Source of the DNA: Streptomyces canus
Lineage (GTDB): Bacteria; Actinomycetota; Actinomycetes; Streptomycetales; Streptomycetaceae
DNA: 64,000 nt
Assembly (NCBI RefSeq): GCF_041435015.1
Contig: NZ_CP107989.1
Location: forward strand, 3,720,001 to 3,784,000
Reading direction: 5' to 3'
Under the pieces are notes generated by a model. That model ran no database searches, was not told the DNA's origin, and worked only from the letters and a program-made list of their open reading frames with translations. Shown here piece by piece: positions 30,546 through 38,613 of this stretch. The position numbers and the translations under genes were made by a program. Every line of letters begins with the position of its first letter. The first letter of the stretch is position 1.

Positions 30546-31769
30546 ATGGACCCCTTCGATGCGGGAGCCGGCGGCATCCTGCGCCAGCCGAAGGCCGTGT
30601 GGGCGACGGCGGGCGCCTCCGTCGTCGCCTTCATGGGCATCGGACTCGTGGACCCGATCCTGCCGTCGATCGCCCAGGGCCTGGACGCCACGGCGAGCCA
30701 GGTCTCTCTCCTGTTCACCTCGTACTTCCTGATCACCGCGATCGCGATGCTGGTCACCGGCTTCGTCTCCAGCCGCATCGGCGGCAAGAAGACCCTGCTG
30801 CTCGGCCTCGCCCTCGTCGTGGTCTTCGCGGGGCTCGCGGGCACCTCGGGCTCGGTCCAGGAACTGGTCGGCTTCCGGGCCGGCTGGGGCCTGGGCAACG
30901 CCCTGTTCGTCTCCACGGCGCTCGCGGTCATCGTCGGCGCGGCGGCGGGCGGCAGCGCGGCGGCGATCCTGCTGTACGAGTCCGCCCTCGGCCTCGGCAT
31001 GGCCTGCGGCCCGCTCCTGGGCGCGCTGCTCGGTGACGCCAGCTGGCGCTACCCGTTCTTCGGTACGGCCTTCCTGATGGCGATCGGCTTCCTGTGCATC
31101 ACGGTGTTCCTGAAGGAACAGCCCAAGCCGGCCCGGAAGACCTCCCTGCTCGACCCGATCAAGGCGCTCGGCCACGGCGGGCTCGCCTCGGCCGCGGTGT
31201 CGTCCTTCTTCTACAACTACACGTTCTTCACCGTGCTGGCCTTCACGCCCTTCGTGCTCGACATGACCCCGTACAAGTCGGGTGCCGTGTTCTTCGCCTG
31301 GGGTGTGCTGCTCGCCGTCTTCTCGGTGTTCGCCGCGCCGCGCCTCCAGGAGAGGTTCGGTTCGCTCAAGGTGCTCGGCGGCTCACTCGTCCTGCTCGCG
31401 GTCGACGTGCTCGTCCTCGGCTACGGCAACCACACGGCGGCCATCGTCTGCACGATCCTGTCCGGCGCCTTCATCGGCGTGAACAACACCGTCTACACGG
31501 AGCTGGCGCTCGGCGTGTCGGACGCCCCGAGGCCCGTGGCGAGCGCGGGCTACAACTTCGTGCGCTGGTTCGCGGCGGCCGCTGCGCCCTACTTCGCGCC
31601 GAAGATCGAGGAGTGGACCGACATCCACATCCCGTTCGTGGTGGCGGCGGTGACAGCGGTGCTGGGCGCGCTCGTGGTCGTCGTACGGCGCAACGCGCTC
31701 ACGCACGAGGCCGAGGAGCTGGAGCCGAGGCACGCGACCGAGGACAGTGTCGCCGTCTTCGCCAACTGA
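30546..31769 (+). CDS. Major facilitator superfamily exporter
   Basis: This 407-residue transporter has twelve predicted spans. The loop 2-3 region SSRIGGKKTLLLGL carries the MFS signature, and YESALGLGMACGPLLGALLG carries the motif C of drug-proton antiporters in helix 5. The ATG at 30546 follows GTGGAGGA. Drug or metabolite efflux is likely; the substrate is unknown. Transcription starts from the AT-rich promoter at 30476-30505. Confidence 0.9.
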   Translation: MDPFDAGAGGILRQPKAVWATAGASVVAFMGIGLVDPILPSIAQGLDATASQVSLLFTSYFLITAIAMLVTGFVSSRIGGKKTLLLGLALVVVFAGLAGTSGSVQELVGFRAGWGLGNALFVSTALAVIVGAAAGGSAAAILLYESALGLGMACGPLLGALLGDASWRYPFFGTAFLMAIGFLCITVFLKEQPKPARKTSLLDPIKALGHGGLASAAVSSFFYNYTFFTVLAFTPFVLDMTPYKSGAVFFAWGVLLAVFSVFAAPRLQERFGSLKVLGGSLVLLAVDVLVLGYGNHTAAIVCTILSGAFIGVNNTVYTELALGVSDAPRPVASAGYNFVRWFAAAAAPYFAPKIEEWTDIHIPFVVAAVTAVLGALVVVVRRNALTHEAEELEPRHATEDSVAVFAN

Positions 31770-31789
31770 CGGCTTCCGGCCACCACTTG

Positions 31790-31814
31790 GTGACCTTGCT
31801 CACGCGAAGGTCAC
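31790..31814. terminator. Bidirectional hairpin between the MFS and SUFU-domain genes
   Basis: GTGACCTT and AAGGTCAC form an 8-bp stem around a 9-base loop. It overlaps the stop codon of the minus-strand gene. Confidence 0.65.
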
Positions 31815-32395
31815 TCCAGCGGGACGGACGTGCGGGACGGATCCCTCAGGTCCGTCCCGTTCGTCAGCCAGCGCTCCTGCAGAGCCTGGGCGCCGTGGAC
31901 GCGTTTCCAGGCGGCCTCGTTCGGCGTCATGGGGAGCAACGGCAGGAAGTGGACCGGGTCGAGGGGCTCGTCGAGTTCCAGGTCCTCGACCAGTCCGCCC
32001 GGCTCTGCGACCAGGACCGACGTGAACGGGGCGCCGGGCCACAGGGGTTCGCCCACGTCGAGTGAGGCGCCCGGAGCCACGACCACGCCCTCGACCTGCG
32101 GGGACGCGGCGAGCACGGCGAGCGGGCGGAGCACCTTGTCGGTGTCGGCGAGCCCCGACCGTACGGACATCAGCAGTTCGGCGCGCGGGCCCTTGACCGG
32201 GTCGGCGAGCATCGCGGTGGGGTCGCCCATCGGCTGGGCGGACATGCCGAGGGTGGCGTAGCGGACGATGTCCCCGTCGGTGAAGCGGAGCACCTCGATG
32301 CGGTCCGTGCCGAGGAAAGTGACCGCCGCGCGCGCGTCCGGCTCGCCCAGCACGCTGCGCAACCGGGCCTCGACCAGAGGAAGAACATCTGCCAT
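31811..32395 (-). CDS. Suppressor-of-fused (SUFU) domain protein
   Basis: This 194-residue protein fits the SUFU domain family in bacteria: TDRIEVLRFTDGD, MSAQPMGDP, RAELLMSVRS and LPMTPNEAAWKRVHGAQALQ are characteristic. The bacterial role is not established; such proteins are often linked to toxin-immunity or protein-protein interaction roles, but no toxin gene is adjacent here. No ribosome-binding site is seen. TATGCT lies 6 bases before the ATG on the minus strand (32402-32407), so the mRNA is probably leaderless. Confidence 0.85.
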   Translation of the reverse strand: MADVLPLVEARLRSVLGEPDARAAVTFLGTDRIEVLRFTDGDIVRYATLGMSAQPMGDPTAMLADPVKGPRAELLMSVRSGLADTDKVLRPLAVLAASPQVEGVVVAPGASLDVGEPLWPGAPFTSVLVAEPGGLVEDLELDEPLDPVHFLPLLPMTPNEAAWKRVHGAQALQERWLTNGTDLRDPSRTSVPLE

Positions 32396-32582
32396 GCGGC
32401 GAGCATAGAACTCGTCAGTACCGGGCAAAGCAGCGCCTTGACACTTCGGTCGGCTGATAGTCTTGCCCGGTCGCCGGGGCAGCACGCAGAAGCGTCGCGC
32501 ATCGAGTCCCGACGCCAGTGAGACTCCCTTACGGGAATGGATCGTCCCTTACGAGGGACCGGCCGGAGGAGGTGGGGCTGTC

Positions 32583-32630
32583 ATGGATCGAAGTCGACCT
32601 GGTAGTACCACTCGTTCTTCCGGCCGCTGA
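32583..32630 (+). CDS. Possible upstream ORF 1 of corA (15 residues)
   Basis: The ORF encodes MDRSRPGSTTRSSGR behind the sequence GGAGGAGGTGGGG. It is Arg-rich and uses rare codons (CGA, AGT, TCT), which would slow translation. Its stop overlaps the next start in TGATG. The codon usage does not support a normal protein gene; a regulatory leader is the only plausible role. Confidence 0.35.
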   Translation: MDRSRPGSTTRSSGR

Positions 32631-32737
32631 TGCAGCTCTGTGACTTTCGGCAACCGCCGCCTCTCACGTTCGCGTCTTCGTGCGGAAGAGCACTTCGTTC
32701 GTTTTGCCTGATCTGTCTGATCACCAGCAGTAGCTGA
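32630..32737 (+). CDS. Possible upstream ORF 2 of corA (35 residues)
   Basis: The ORF starts MQLCDFRQPPPL, with three consecutive Pro codons after an acidic residue, and ends LICLITSSS. It shares the A of TGATG with the stop of ORF 1, allowing reinitiation. Third codon positions are not GC-rich, so it is not an ordinary gene. Acid and proline motifs in leader peptides sense low magnesium in enterobacterial mgt genes, which makes the context suggestive. Confidence 0.3.
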   Translation: MQLCDFRQPPPLTFASSCGRALRSFCLICLITSSS

Positions 32738-32879
32738 ATCAGTAGCGAAGTTCGCCACCGCGATGGTGCGGTGCTCCCCGCTTTGTGGACGTGCCAAACA
32801 CCCACAGCAGGACGTCCCCATTCCGGGTAGTTCCATCCCTCGCCGGCGCCCTTTGTTGCCCGTCACGAAGGAGCCTGCC

Positions 32880-33998
32880 ATGTCGATGATCCGTGACCTG
32901 CGTGCCGCCGTACGCCCGTCGCGTCCCTCGCTGCGCAAGGACACCGGTGCGTACGACGCGACGCGCGACCCCTCGACGCCCTCCGCCGTCGTCGACTGCG
33001 CCGTCTACCGCGACGGCCGGCGCGTGGAGACCGACCGCCAGCTCAGCCCGCACGAGGCGCTGCGCCAGGTGCGCCGCGACGGCGGGTTCGTCTGGATCGG
33101 TCTGCACGAGCCGAGCGAGGCCGAATTCTCCGGTATCGCCGGTGAGTTCGGACTGCACCCGCTCGCCGTCGAGGACGCCGTGCAGGCCCACCAGCGGCCC
33201 AAGCTGGAGCGCTACGACGACTCCCTGTTCACCGTCTTCAAGACCATCCACTACGTCGAGCACGACGAGCTCACCGCCAACAGCGAGATCGTCGAGACCG
33301 GCGAGGTCATGTGCTTCACCGGCCGGGATTTCTTCATCACCGTCCGGCACGGCGGCCAGGGCTCGCTCAGGGCGCTGCGCCACCGGCTCCAGGACGACCC
33401 CGAACTGCTCGCCAAGGGTCCCTCGGCGGTGCTGCACTCGATCGCCGACCATGTCGTCGACGGCTATGTCGCGGTCGCCGACGCGGTGCAGGACGACATC
33501 GACGAGGTGGAGACCGAGGTGTTCACCCCGGGGCGCGGCGGCAAGGTCTCGCGCGGTGTCGACTCGGCGCGGATCTACCAGCTCAAGCGTGAGGTGCTGG
33601 AGTTCAAGCGGGCCGTCGCCCCGCTGCTGCGGCCCATGCAGCTGCTCAGCGAGCGGCCGATGCGGCTCGTCGACCCCGACATCCAGAAGTACTTCCGGGA
33701 CGTCGCCGACCACCTCGCCCGCGTCCAGGAGCAGGTCCTCGGCTTCGACGAACTCCTCAACTCGATCCTCCAGGCCAACCTCGCGCAGGCGTCCGTCGCC
33801 CAGAACGAGGACATGCGCAAGATCACGTCCTGGGCCGCGATCATCGCCGTACCGACGATGGTGTGCGGTGTCTACGGCATGAACTTCGACTACATGCCGG
33901 AGACCCACTGGAAGCTCGGCTATCCGGTGATCATGGCGATCACCGGTGTCATCTGCCTGGGCATCCACCGCACCCTCAAGCGCAACGGCTGGCTGTGA
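32880..33998 (+). CDS. corA: Magnesium/cobalt transporter CorA
   Basis: This 372-residue protein starts at the ATG at 32880 after AAGGAG. The long N-terminal cytoplasmic domain has helices that include LKREVLEFKRAVAPLLRPM. Two C-terminal spans follow. The first ends in the selectivity signature YGMNF, here CGVYGMNFDYMPE, where GMN is invariant and the MPE variant follows. CorA pentamers conduct Mg2+ down the potential. The very C-terminus is basic (LKRNGWL), as usual. The long leader may regulate it. Confidence 0.96.
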   Translation: MSMIRDLRAAVRPSRPSLRKDTGAYDATRDPSTPSAVVDCAVYRDGRRVETDRQLSPHEALRQVRRDGGFVWIGLHEPSEAEFSGIAGEFGLHPLAVEDAVQAHQRPKLERYDDSLFTVFKTIHYVEHDELTANSEIVETGEVMCFTGRDFFITVRHGGQGSLRALRHRLQDDPELLAKGPSAVLHSIADHVVDGYVAVADAVQDDIDEVETEVFTPGRGGKVSRGVDSARIYQLKREVLEFKRAVAPLLRPMQLLSERPMRLVDPDIQKYFRDVADHLARVQEQVLGFDELLNSILQANLAQASVAQNEDMRKITSWAAIIAVPTMVCGVYGMNFDYMPETHWKLGYPVIMAITGVICLGIHRTLKRNGWL

Positions 33999-34030
33999 TC
34001 GTGGGTGGCGTCGGTGGATACGCTGGGCCC

Positions 34031-34540
34031 ATGACCAGCGAGCTGCTCGACCGCGCCCTTGTGGAAGAGGCCACCAAGAAGTCCGGACTCATCTGGGTCA
34101 CGGGGTCCGAAGGCCCGGCGCGCGCCCTGTGGCACGTGTGGCACGAGGGTGCGGCATGCCTGGTCGGCGACGGCACCGGGGAGCAGCCGTTGCCCGGACT
34201 GACCGACGGCGGCCCGGCCGAGGTGACCGTCCGGAGCAAGGACAAGGGCGGTCGGCTGGTCTCCTGGGCGGCGAAGGTCGTGGAACTGGCGCCCGGATCC
34301 GAGGCATGGCAGGCGGCGGTCGCCGAACTCAAGGGGAAACGGCTGAACGCCCCCGACGGCGAGGCGATGACGGACCGTTGGTCCCGCGAGTGCCGGGTAC
34401 TACGGCTCGAGCCGACGGGTGTCACGGGATCGCTCCCCGACGGCGACCTGGCCGAACCGCCGCTGCCGACACCGGCGACCACGCGTGAGCCGATCCCGGC
34501 GGGGCTTCCGCGGCTGCTGATGAAACGGCGCAAACGCTAG
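34031..34540 (+). CDS. Conserved protein of unknown function (169 residues)
   Basis: The first 110 residues (LLDRALVEEATKKSGLIWV, then ALWHVWHEGAACLVGDG) look like a small beta-barrel of the split-barrel flavin-binding type, without clear FMN motifs. The C-terminus is Pro-rich then basic (LLMKRRKR). There is no ribosome-binding site. TACGCT lies 6 bases before the ATG (34019-34024), so it is probably leaderless. It follows corA by 32 bp and converges on the lipoprotein gene. Assignment to a fold is tentative. Confidence 0.7.
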   Translation: MTSELLDRALVEEATKKSGLIWVTGSEGPARALWHVWHEGAACLVGDGTGEQPLPGLTDGGPAEVTVRSKDKGGRLVSWAAKVVELAPGSEAWQAAVAELKGKRLNAPDGEAMTDRWSRECRVLRLEPTGVTGSLPDGDLAEPPLPTPATTREPIPAGLPRLLMKRRKR

Positions 34541-34555
34541 GACCCGGCAGTCGCG

Positions 34556-35308
34556 TCAGGACGTCGGCAGCTGCTTGCCGTAGTCCACCGTCTCGTCCTT
34601 GCCCGGTTCGGTCAGGGAGAAGTTCTTGCCCCAGGCCGAGAAGGTCAGCGTGCCCGCGCCGCCCGCCCGGGCCAGGCGCAGGGGGTACGGCGTGCCCTCC
34701 AGGGAGACGTCCAGCGTGCCGCCGTCGCCCTTGTCACCCGTGATGCGGATCGTGCGGGTACCCGCCTGCTCATGGTGGCCGTCGGTGTCCAGGCTGCCGT
34801 GCAGCGTCAGAAGTCCGTCGAGGAGAACGTCCTTGTCCGTGAAACCGCTGAACTTCTTGTACGCCGGGTCGCCCGACGGCACCTTCACATACTTGCCGTC
34901 GAGCTTGTCGGCGGCCGCGTCCGAGTCCGAACCGTCGCCCTTGCCGTCCTCCTGGGTCCAGAAGTCCGCGTCGGCCTTCAGGTACAGCGCCTCGCCGATC
35001 CGCAGCAGCTGGAAGGTGGTCCCCTGCGCGGTGACCGATCCGGAGCCGCCGTCGGAGTTCAGGCGCATGTCGAGCTTGTATGTACGCCCGTTGGTGAGCA
35101 CGTTCCCCGACAGGCGCAGCGCGTCGGCGGACTCGGCGGCCGCCCGGGTCCTGGACTGGATCTGGCCGGCGGGCAGTTTGCCGACCCCGTTGGTGCCCTC
35201 GTCGGGATCCTCGCTGCATCCTGTCAGCCCCGTTCCCGTCACGACCAGGGCGCAGATCGCGCTCACCAGTACGGCCCTGCGGGCACGGCCCTGGGGAATC
35301 GCAGTCAC
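34556..35308 (-). CDS. LppX/LprG-like lipoprotein
   Basis: This 250-residue exported lipoprotein has lipobox LTGC near residue 31. The mature part repeats short beta-strands (LRLSGNVLTNGRTYKLDMRL, GTTFQLLRIGEALYLKAD) and resembles the LprG/LppX fold that binds lipids in actinobacterial envelopes. It starts at a GTG. Lipid binding is inferred from fold-like pattern only. It lies divergently from the MgtE-N protein gene. Confidence 0.78.
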   Translation of the reverse strand: MTAIPQGRARRAVLVSAICALVVTGTGLTGCSEDPDEGTNGVGKLPAGQIQSRTRAAAESADALRLSGNVLTNGRTYKLDMRLNSDGGSGSVTAQGTTFQLLRIGEALYLKADADFWTQEDGKGDGSDSDAAADKLDGKYVKVPSGDPAYKKFSGFTDKDVLLDGLLTLHGSLDTDGHHEQAGTRTIRITGDKGDGGTLDVSLEGTPYPLRLARAGGAGTLTFSAWGKNFSLTEPGKDETVDYGKQLPTS

Positions 35309-35522
35309 AGGTGGGGCTGCCTTTCTGACGAGGGTCCTTCAGCGGCGTACGGCAGCGTACCGGGGCTCCGGGCCCCGGGCGGAGCCAGACCGTCCGGACC
35401 GCTCACCAGGGCGTATCCGATCGGTACGGGCTAGCCTTAAGCCCTCCCGAGCGGGCAATCCGGACAACGAACGACGAACACAACACCCCGTACGCAGCCT
35501 CGTATGCAAAGGAAGCACAGCC

Positions 35523-36800
35523 ATGGCAGCGGGAGCCCCCCGGATCTTCGTCTCGCATCTCGCCGGCGTCGCCGTCTTCGATCCCAACGGCGACCAGGTG
35601 GGCCGCGTGCGCGATCTGGTCGTCGTGCTGCGCGTCGGGCGCAGGCCGCCCCGCGTGCTCGGGCTGGTCGTCGAACTCTCCACCCGCCGCCGCATCTTCC
35701 TGCCCATGACCCGGGTCACGAGCATCGAGTCCGGCCAGGTCATCACCACCGGCGTGCTCAACGTCCGGCGCTTCGAGCAACGGCCCACCGAGCGCCTGGT
35801 CTTCGGCGAACTCCTCGACCGGCGCGTCACGCTCGTGGAGACGAACGAACAGGTCACCGTCCTCGACGCGTCGGTGCACCACCTGCCGGCCCGCCGGGAC
35901 TGGGAGATCGACCGGGTCTTCGTGCGCAAGGGCGGCAAGGGCGGGGCGTTCCGGCGCAAGGGCGAAGCGCTGACCGTCGAGTGGTCCGCGGTCACCGGCT
36001 TCACGCTGGAGGAGCACGGACAGGGCGCCGAGAGCCTCCTCGCCACCTTCGAGCAGCTGCGCGCGGCCGACCTCGCCAACGTCCTGCACCACCTCTCCCC
36101 CAAGCGGCGCGCCGAGGTGGCCGCGGCTCTCGACGACGACCGCCTGGCCGACGTACTGGAAGAGCTCCCCGAGGACGACCAGATCGAGATCCTCGGCAAG
36201 CTGAAGGAGGAGCGGGCCGCCGACGTCCTGGAGGCCATGGACCCCGACGACGCGGCCGACCTGCTCTCCGAGCTCCCCACGGAGGAGCAGGAGCGGCTGC
36301 TGAGCCTGATGCAGCCGGGGGACGCGGCCGACATGCGCCGCCTGATGGCGTACGAGGAGCACACGGCCGGCGGTCTGATGACGACGGAACCGATCGTCCT
36401 GCGGCCGGACGCGACCGTCGCCGACGCGCTCGCCCGCGTCCGCAACGCCGACCTGTCCCCGGCCCTGGCCGCCCAGGTCTACGTGTGCCGCGCGCCCGAC
36501 GAGACGCCGACCGGCAAGTACCTCGGCACGGTCCACTTCCAGCGACTGCTGCGCGACCCGCCGTACACCCTCGTCAGCTCCATGGTCGACGACGACCTTC
36601 AGGCCCTCGATCCGGACGCGACCCTGCCGGTCGTCGCCGGGTTCTTCGCGACGTACGACATGGTCGCGGCGCCCGTGGTCGACGATTCGGGCTCGCTGCT
36701 CGGCGCGGTGACCGTGGACGACGTACTGGACCACATGCTGCCGGAGGACTGGCGGGAGACGGAGTTCGACTCCGAGGAGGAGACCCGTCATGACGCCTGA
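35523..36800 (+). CDS. PRC-barrel / MgtE N-domain / CBS-pair protein
   Basis: This 425-residue cytoplasmic protein begins with a PRC-barrel-like domain (ISHLAGVAVFDPNGDQVG type; residues about 7-80) and a second related barrel. An MgtE_N domain follows (LHHLSPKRRAEVAAALDDDR through LLSLMQPGDAADMRRLM). Two CBS motifs end the protein (MTTEPIVLRPDATVADAL and MVDDDLQALDPDATLPVV). It lacks the channel part of MgtE. It could sense Mg2+ or nucleotides for another transporter, perhaps corA 1.5 kb away. It overlaps the DUF1003 gene by 11 bp. The order with DUF1003 and mrp is as in mycobacteria. Confidence 0.9.
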   Translation: MAAGAPRIFVSHLAGVAVFDPNGDQVGRVRDLVVVLRVGRRPPRVLGLVVELSTRRRIFLPMTRVTSIESGQVITTGVLNVRRFEQRPTERLVFGELLDRRVTLVETNEQVTVLDASVHHLPARRDWEIDRVFVRKGGKGGAFRRKGEALTVEWSAVTGFTLEEHGQGAESLLATFEQLRAADLANVLHHLSPKRRAEVAAALDDDRLADVLEELPEDDQIEILGKLKEERAADVLEAMDPDDAADLLSELPTEEQERLLSLMQPGDAADMRRLMAYEEHTAGGLMTTEPIVLRPDATVADALARVRNADLSPALAAQVYVCRAPDETPTGKYLGTVHFQRLLRDPPYTLVSSMVDDDLQALDPDATLPVVAGFFATYDMVAAPVVDDSGSLLGAVTVDDVLDHMLPEDWRETEFDSEEETRHDA

Positions 36801-37389
36801 GCGCGAGACCTCGACCCGAGAGCGCGGCCCGGCCGGGGCCACGGCGGCCACCCGCCCCCGCACCCGGCTCGACCAGCCGCGGGCGCCGCGCCGCCGGCTG
36901 CTGCCCGAATGGGACCCGGAGGCGTTCGGGCGGCTGTCGGAGCGGATCGCGCGCTTCCTCGGCACCGGGCGGTTCATCGTCTGGATGACGGTCGTCATCA
37001 TCGCGTGGGTGCTGTGGAACATCTTCGCGCCGGGCGATCTGCGCTTCGACAACTACCCGTTCATCTTCCTCACCCTCATGCTGTCCCTCCAGGCCTCCTA
37101 CGCGGCCCCGCTGATCCTGCTCGCGCAGAACCGGCAGGACGACCGGGACCGGGTCAATCTCGAACAGGACCGCAAGCAGAACGAGCGGTCGATCGCGGAC
37201 ACCGAGTATCTGACCCGCGAGATCGCCGCGCTCAGGATCGGCCTCGGAGAGGTGGCGACCCGCGACTGGATCCGCTCGGAGCTCCAGGACCTGATGAAGG
37301 AGCTGGAGGCACGGCAGCACGACGGGCATGTCGTATTCCCGGCAGAACGGTCGGATCGGCCGTCGGGACGTGACGCACACGACCGTTGA
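36790..37389 (+). CDS. DUF1003 membrane protein
   Basis: This 199-residue protein has two close hydrophobic spans (FIVWMTVVIIAWVLWNIF and FIFLTLMLSLQASYAAPLIL) joined by a short loop containing FDNYPF. A coiled C-terminal region with NRQDDRDRVNLEQDRK follows. This is the complete DUF1003 pattern. It overlaps the MgtE-N/CBS gene and is translationally coupled to it; the two products probably work together in the membrane. Function is unknown. Confidence 0.93.
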   Translation: MTPERETSTRERGPAGATAATRPRTRLDQPRAPRRRLLPEWDPEAFGRLSERIARFLGTGRFIVWMTVVIIAWVLWNIFAPGDLRFDNYPFIFLTLMLSLQASYAAPLILLAQNRQDDRDRVNLEQDRKQNERSIADTEYLTREIAALRIGLGEVATRDWIRSELQDLMKELEARQHDGHVVFPAERSDRPSGRDAHDR

Positions 37390-37391
37390 GA

Positions 37392-37415
37392 GCCGTACAG
37401 GGGTTCCTGTACGGC
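37392..37415. promoter_or_regulatory. Perfect 10-bp inverted repeat between DUF1003 and the Mrp gene
   Basis: GCCGTACAGG and CCTGTACGGC are separated by GGTT. The hairpin starts 3 bp after the DUF1003 stop, so it may be its terminator. It ends only 4 bp before the -10 element (TACCAT) of the leaderless Mrp gene, so it also covers the -35 area and could be an operator. Confidence 0.6.
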
Positions 37416-37432
37416 GCCGTACCATCGTCTGT

Positions 37433-38566
37433 ATGGCTAGCGAAGACGCGGTGCGCGAGGCACTGGCGACGGTGAACGACCCCGAGATCAACCGGCCCAT
37501 CACCGAGCTCGGGATGGTGAAGTCGGTGGAGATCGGGGCCGACGGGGCGGTCGCGGTGACCGTGTACCTGACGGTCTCCGGCTGCCCGATGCGCGAGACG
37601 ATCACGCAACGCGTCACCGACGCGGTCGCGGCCGTCGAGGGCGTCACCCGCGTCGACGTCACGCTCGACGTGATGAGCGACGAACAGCGCAAGGAGCTGG
37701 CGACCGCGCTGCGCGGCGGCCAGACCGAGCGCGAGGTCCCCTTCGCGAAACCGGGGTCTTTGACGCGCGTCTACGCGGTCGCCTCCGGCAAGGGCGGTGT
37801 CGGCAAGTCCTCGGTGACGGTGAACCTGGCGGCGGCGATGGCGGCCGACGGCCTCAAGGTGGGCGTGGTCGACGCCGACATCTACGGCCACTCGGTGCCG
37901 CGCATGCTGGGCGCCGACGGCCGCCCCACCCAGGTCGAGAACATGATCATGCCGCCGTCGGCGCACGGCGTGAAGGTCATCTCGATCGGCATGTTCACGC
38001 CGGGCAACGCGCCGGTGGTGTGGCGTGGGCCCATGCTCCACCGTGCCCTCCAGCAGTTCCTGGCGGACGTGTACTGGGGCGACCTGGACGTCCTGCTCCT
38101 GGACCTTCCCCCGGGCACGGGCGACATCGCGATCTCGGTGGCCCAGCTGGTCCCGAACGCGGAGATCCTGGTGGTGACGACCCCGCAGCAGGCCGCCGCC
38201 GAGGTCGCCGAGCGCGCGGGCTCCATCGCCGTCCAGACCCACCAGAAGATCGTCGGCGTGGTCGAGAACATGTCCGGCCTGCCGTGCCCGCACTGCGGCG
38301 AGATGGTGGACGTCTTCGGCACGGGTGGCGGTCAGACGGTGGCGGACGGCCTGACCCGCACGACAGGTGCGACGGTCCCGGTCCTCGGCTCCATCCCGAT
38401 CGACGTCCGCCTCCGCGAGGGCGGCGACGAGGGCAAGCCGGTCGTCCTGACGGACCCGGACTCTCCGGCGGGGGCGGCTCTGCGGGGGATCGCGGGGAAG
38501 CTCGGGGGGCGGCAGCGGGGGCTTTCGGGGTTGTCGCTGGGGATCACGCCGAAGAACAAGTTCTGA
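37433..38566 (+). CDS. Mrp/ApbC-type iron-sulfur carrier ATPase
   Basis: This 377-residue P-loop ATPase has an N-terminal MIP18/DUF59 domain (VNDPEINRPITELGMV, SGCPMRE). The deviant Walker A GKGGVGKSS is near residues 119-127, and the C-terminal CPHC pair can bind a bridging 4Fe-4S cluster. It assembles or carries Fe-S clusters in the cytoplasm. The start ATG has TACCAT 7 bases before it and no Shine-Dalgarno, so it is probably leaderless. Its place beside DUF1003 and MgtE-N proteins matches mrp in mycobacteria. Confidence 0.94.
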   Translation: MASEDAVREALATVNDPEINRPITELGMVKSVEIGADGAVAVTVYLTVSGCPMRETITQRVTDAVAAVEGVTRVDVTLDVMSDEQRKELATALRGGQTEREVPFAKPGSLTRVYAVASGKGGVGKSSVTVNLAAAMAADGLKVGVVDADIYGHSVPRMLGADGRPTQVENMIMPPSAHGVKVISIGMFTPGNAPVVWRGPMLHRALQQFLADVYWGDLDVLLLDLPPGTGDIAISVAQLVPNAEILVVTTPQQAAAEVAERAGSIAVQTHQKIVGVVENMSGLPCPHCGEMVDVFGTGGGQTVADGLTRTTGATVPVLGSIPIDVRLREGGDEGKPVVLTDPDSPAGAALRGIAGKLGGRQRGLSGLSLGITPKNKF

Positions 38567-38613
38567 GACACACGGGACAGGAGGCATTCCAGGGGCCCGG
38601 TAAGGTCCGTGGA

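Larger units (their letters stand above)
32396..32879 (+). promoter_or_regulatory. Long leader upstream of corA
   Basis: This 484-bp stretch begins with the promoter of the SUFU gene (minus). A perfect -35 hexamer TTGACA occurs at 32438-32443, with a weak TAGTCT 14 bases later. Two hairpins with TCCC/GGGA stems (32525-32557) are followed by a strong Shine-Dalgarno (GGAGGAGG) and two overlapping short ORFs. CGGCCGGA, just before the first ORF, can pair with TCCGGCCG at its end. This suggests a regulated leader for the magnesium transporter; no known Mg riboswitch motif was recognised. Confidence 0.45.

Noticed and set aside
32396..32879. Known Mg2+ riboswitch (M-box) upstream of corA
   Set aside because: None of the conserved M-box sequence blocks could be found; only simple hairpins and short ORFs are present.
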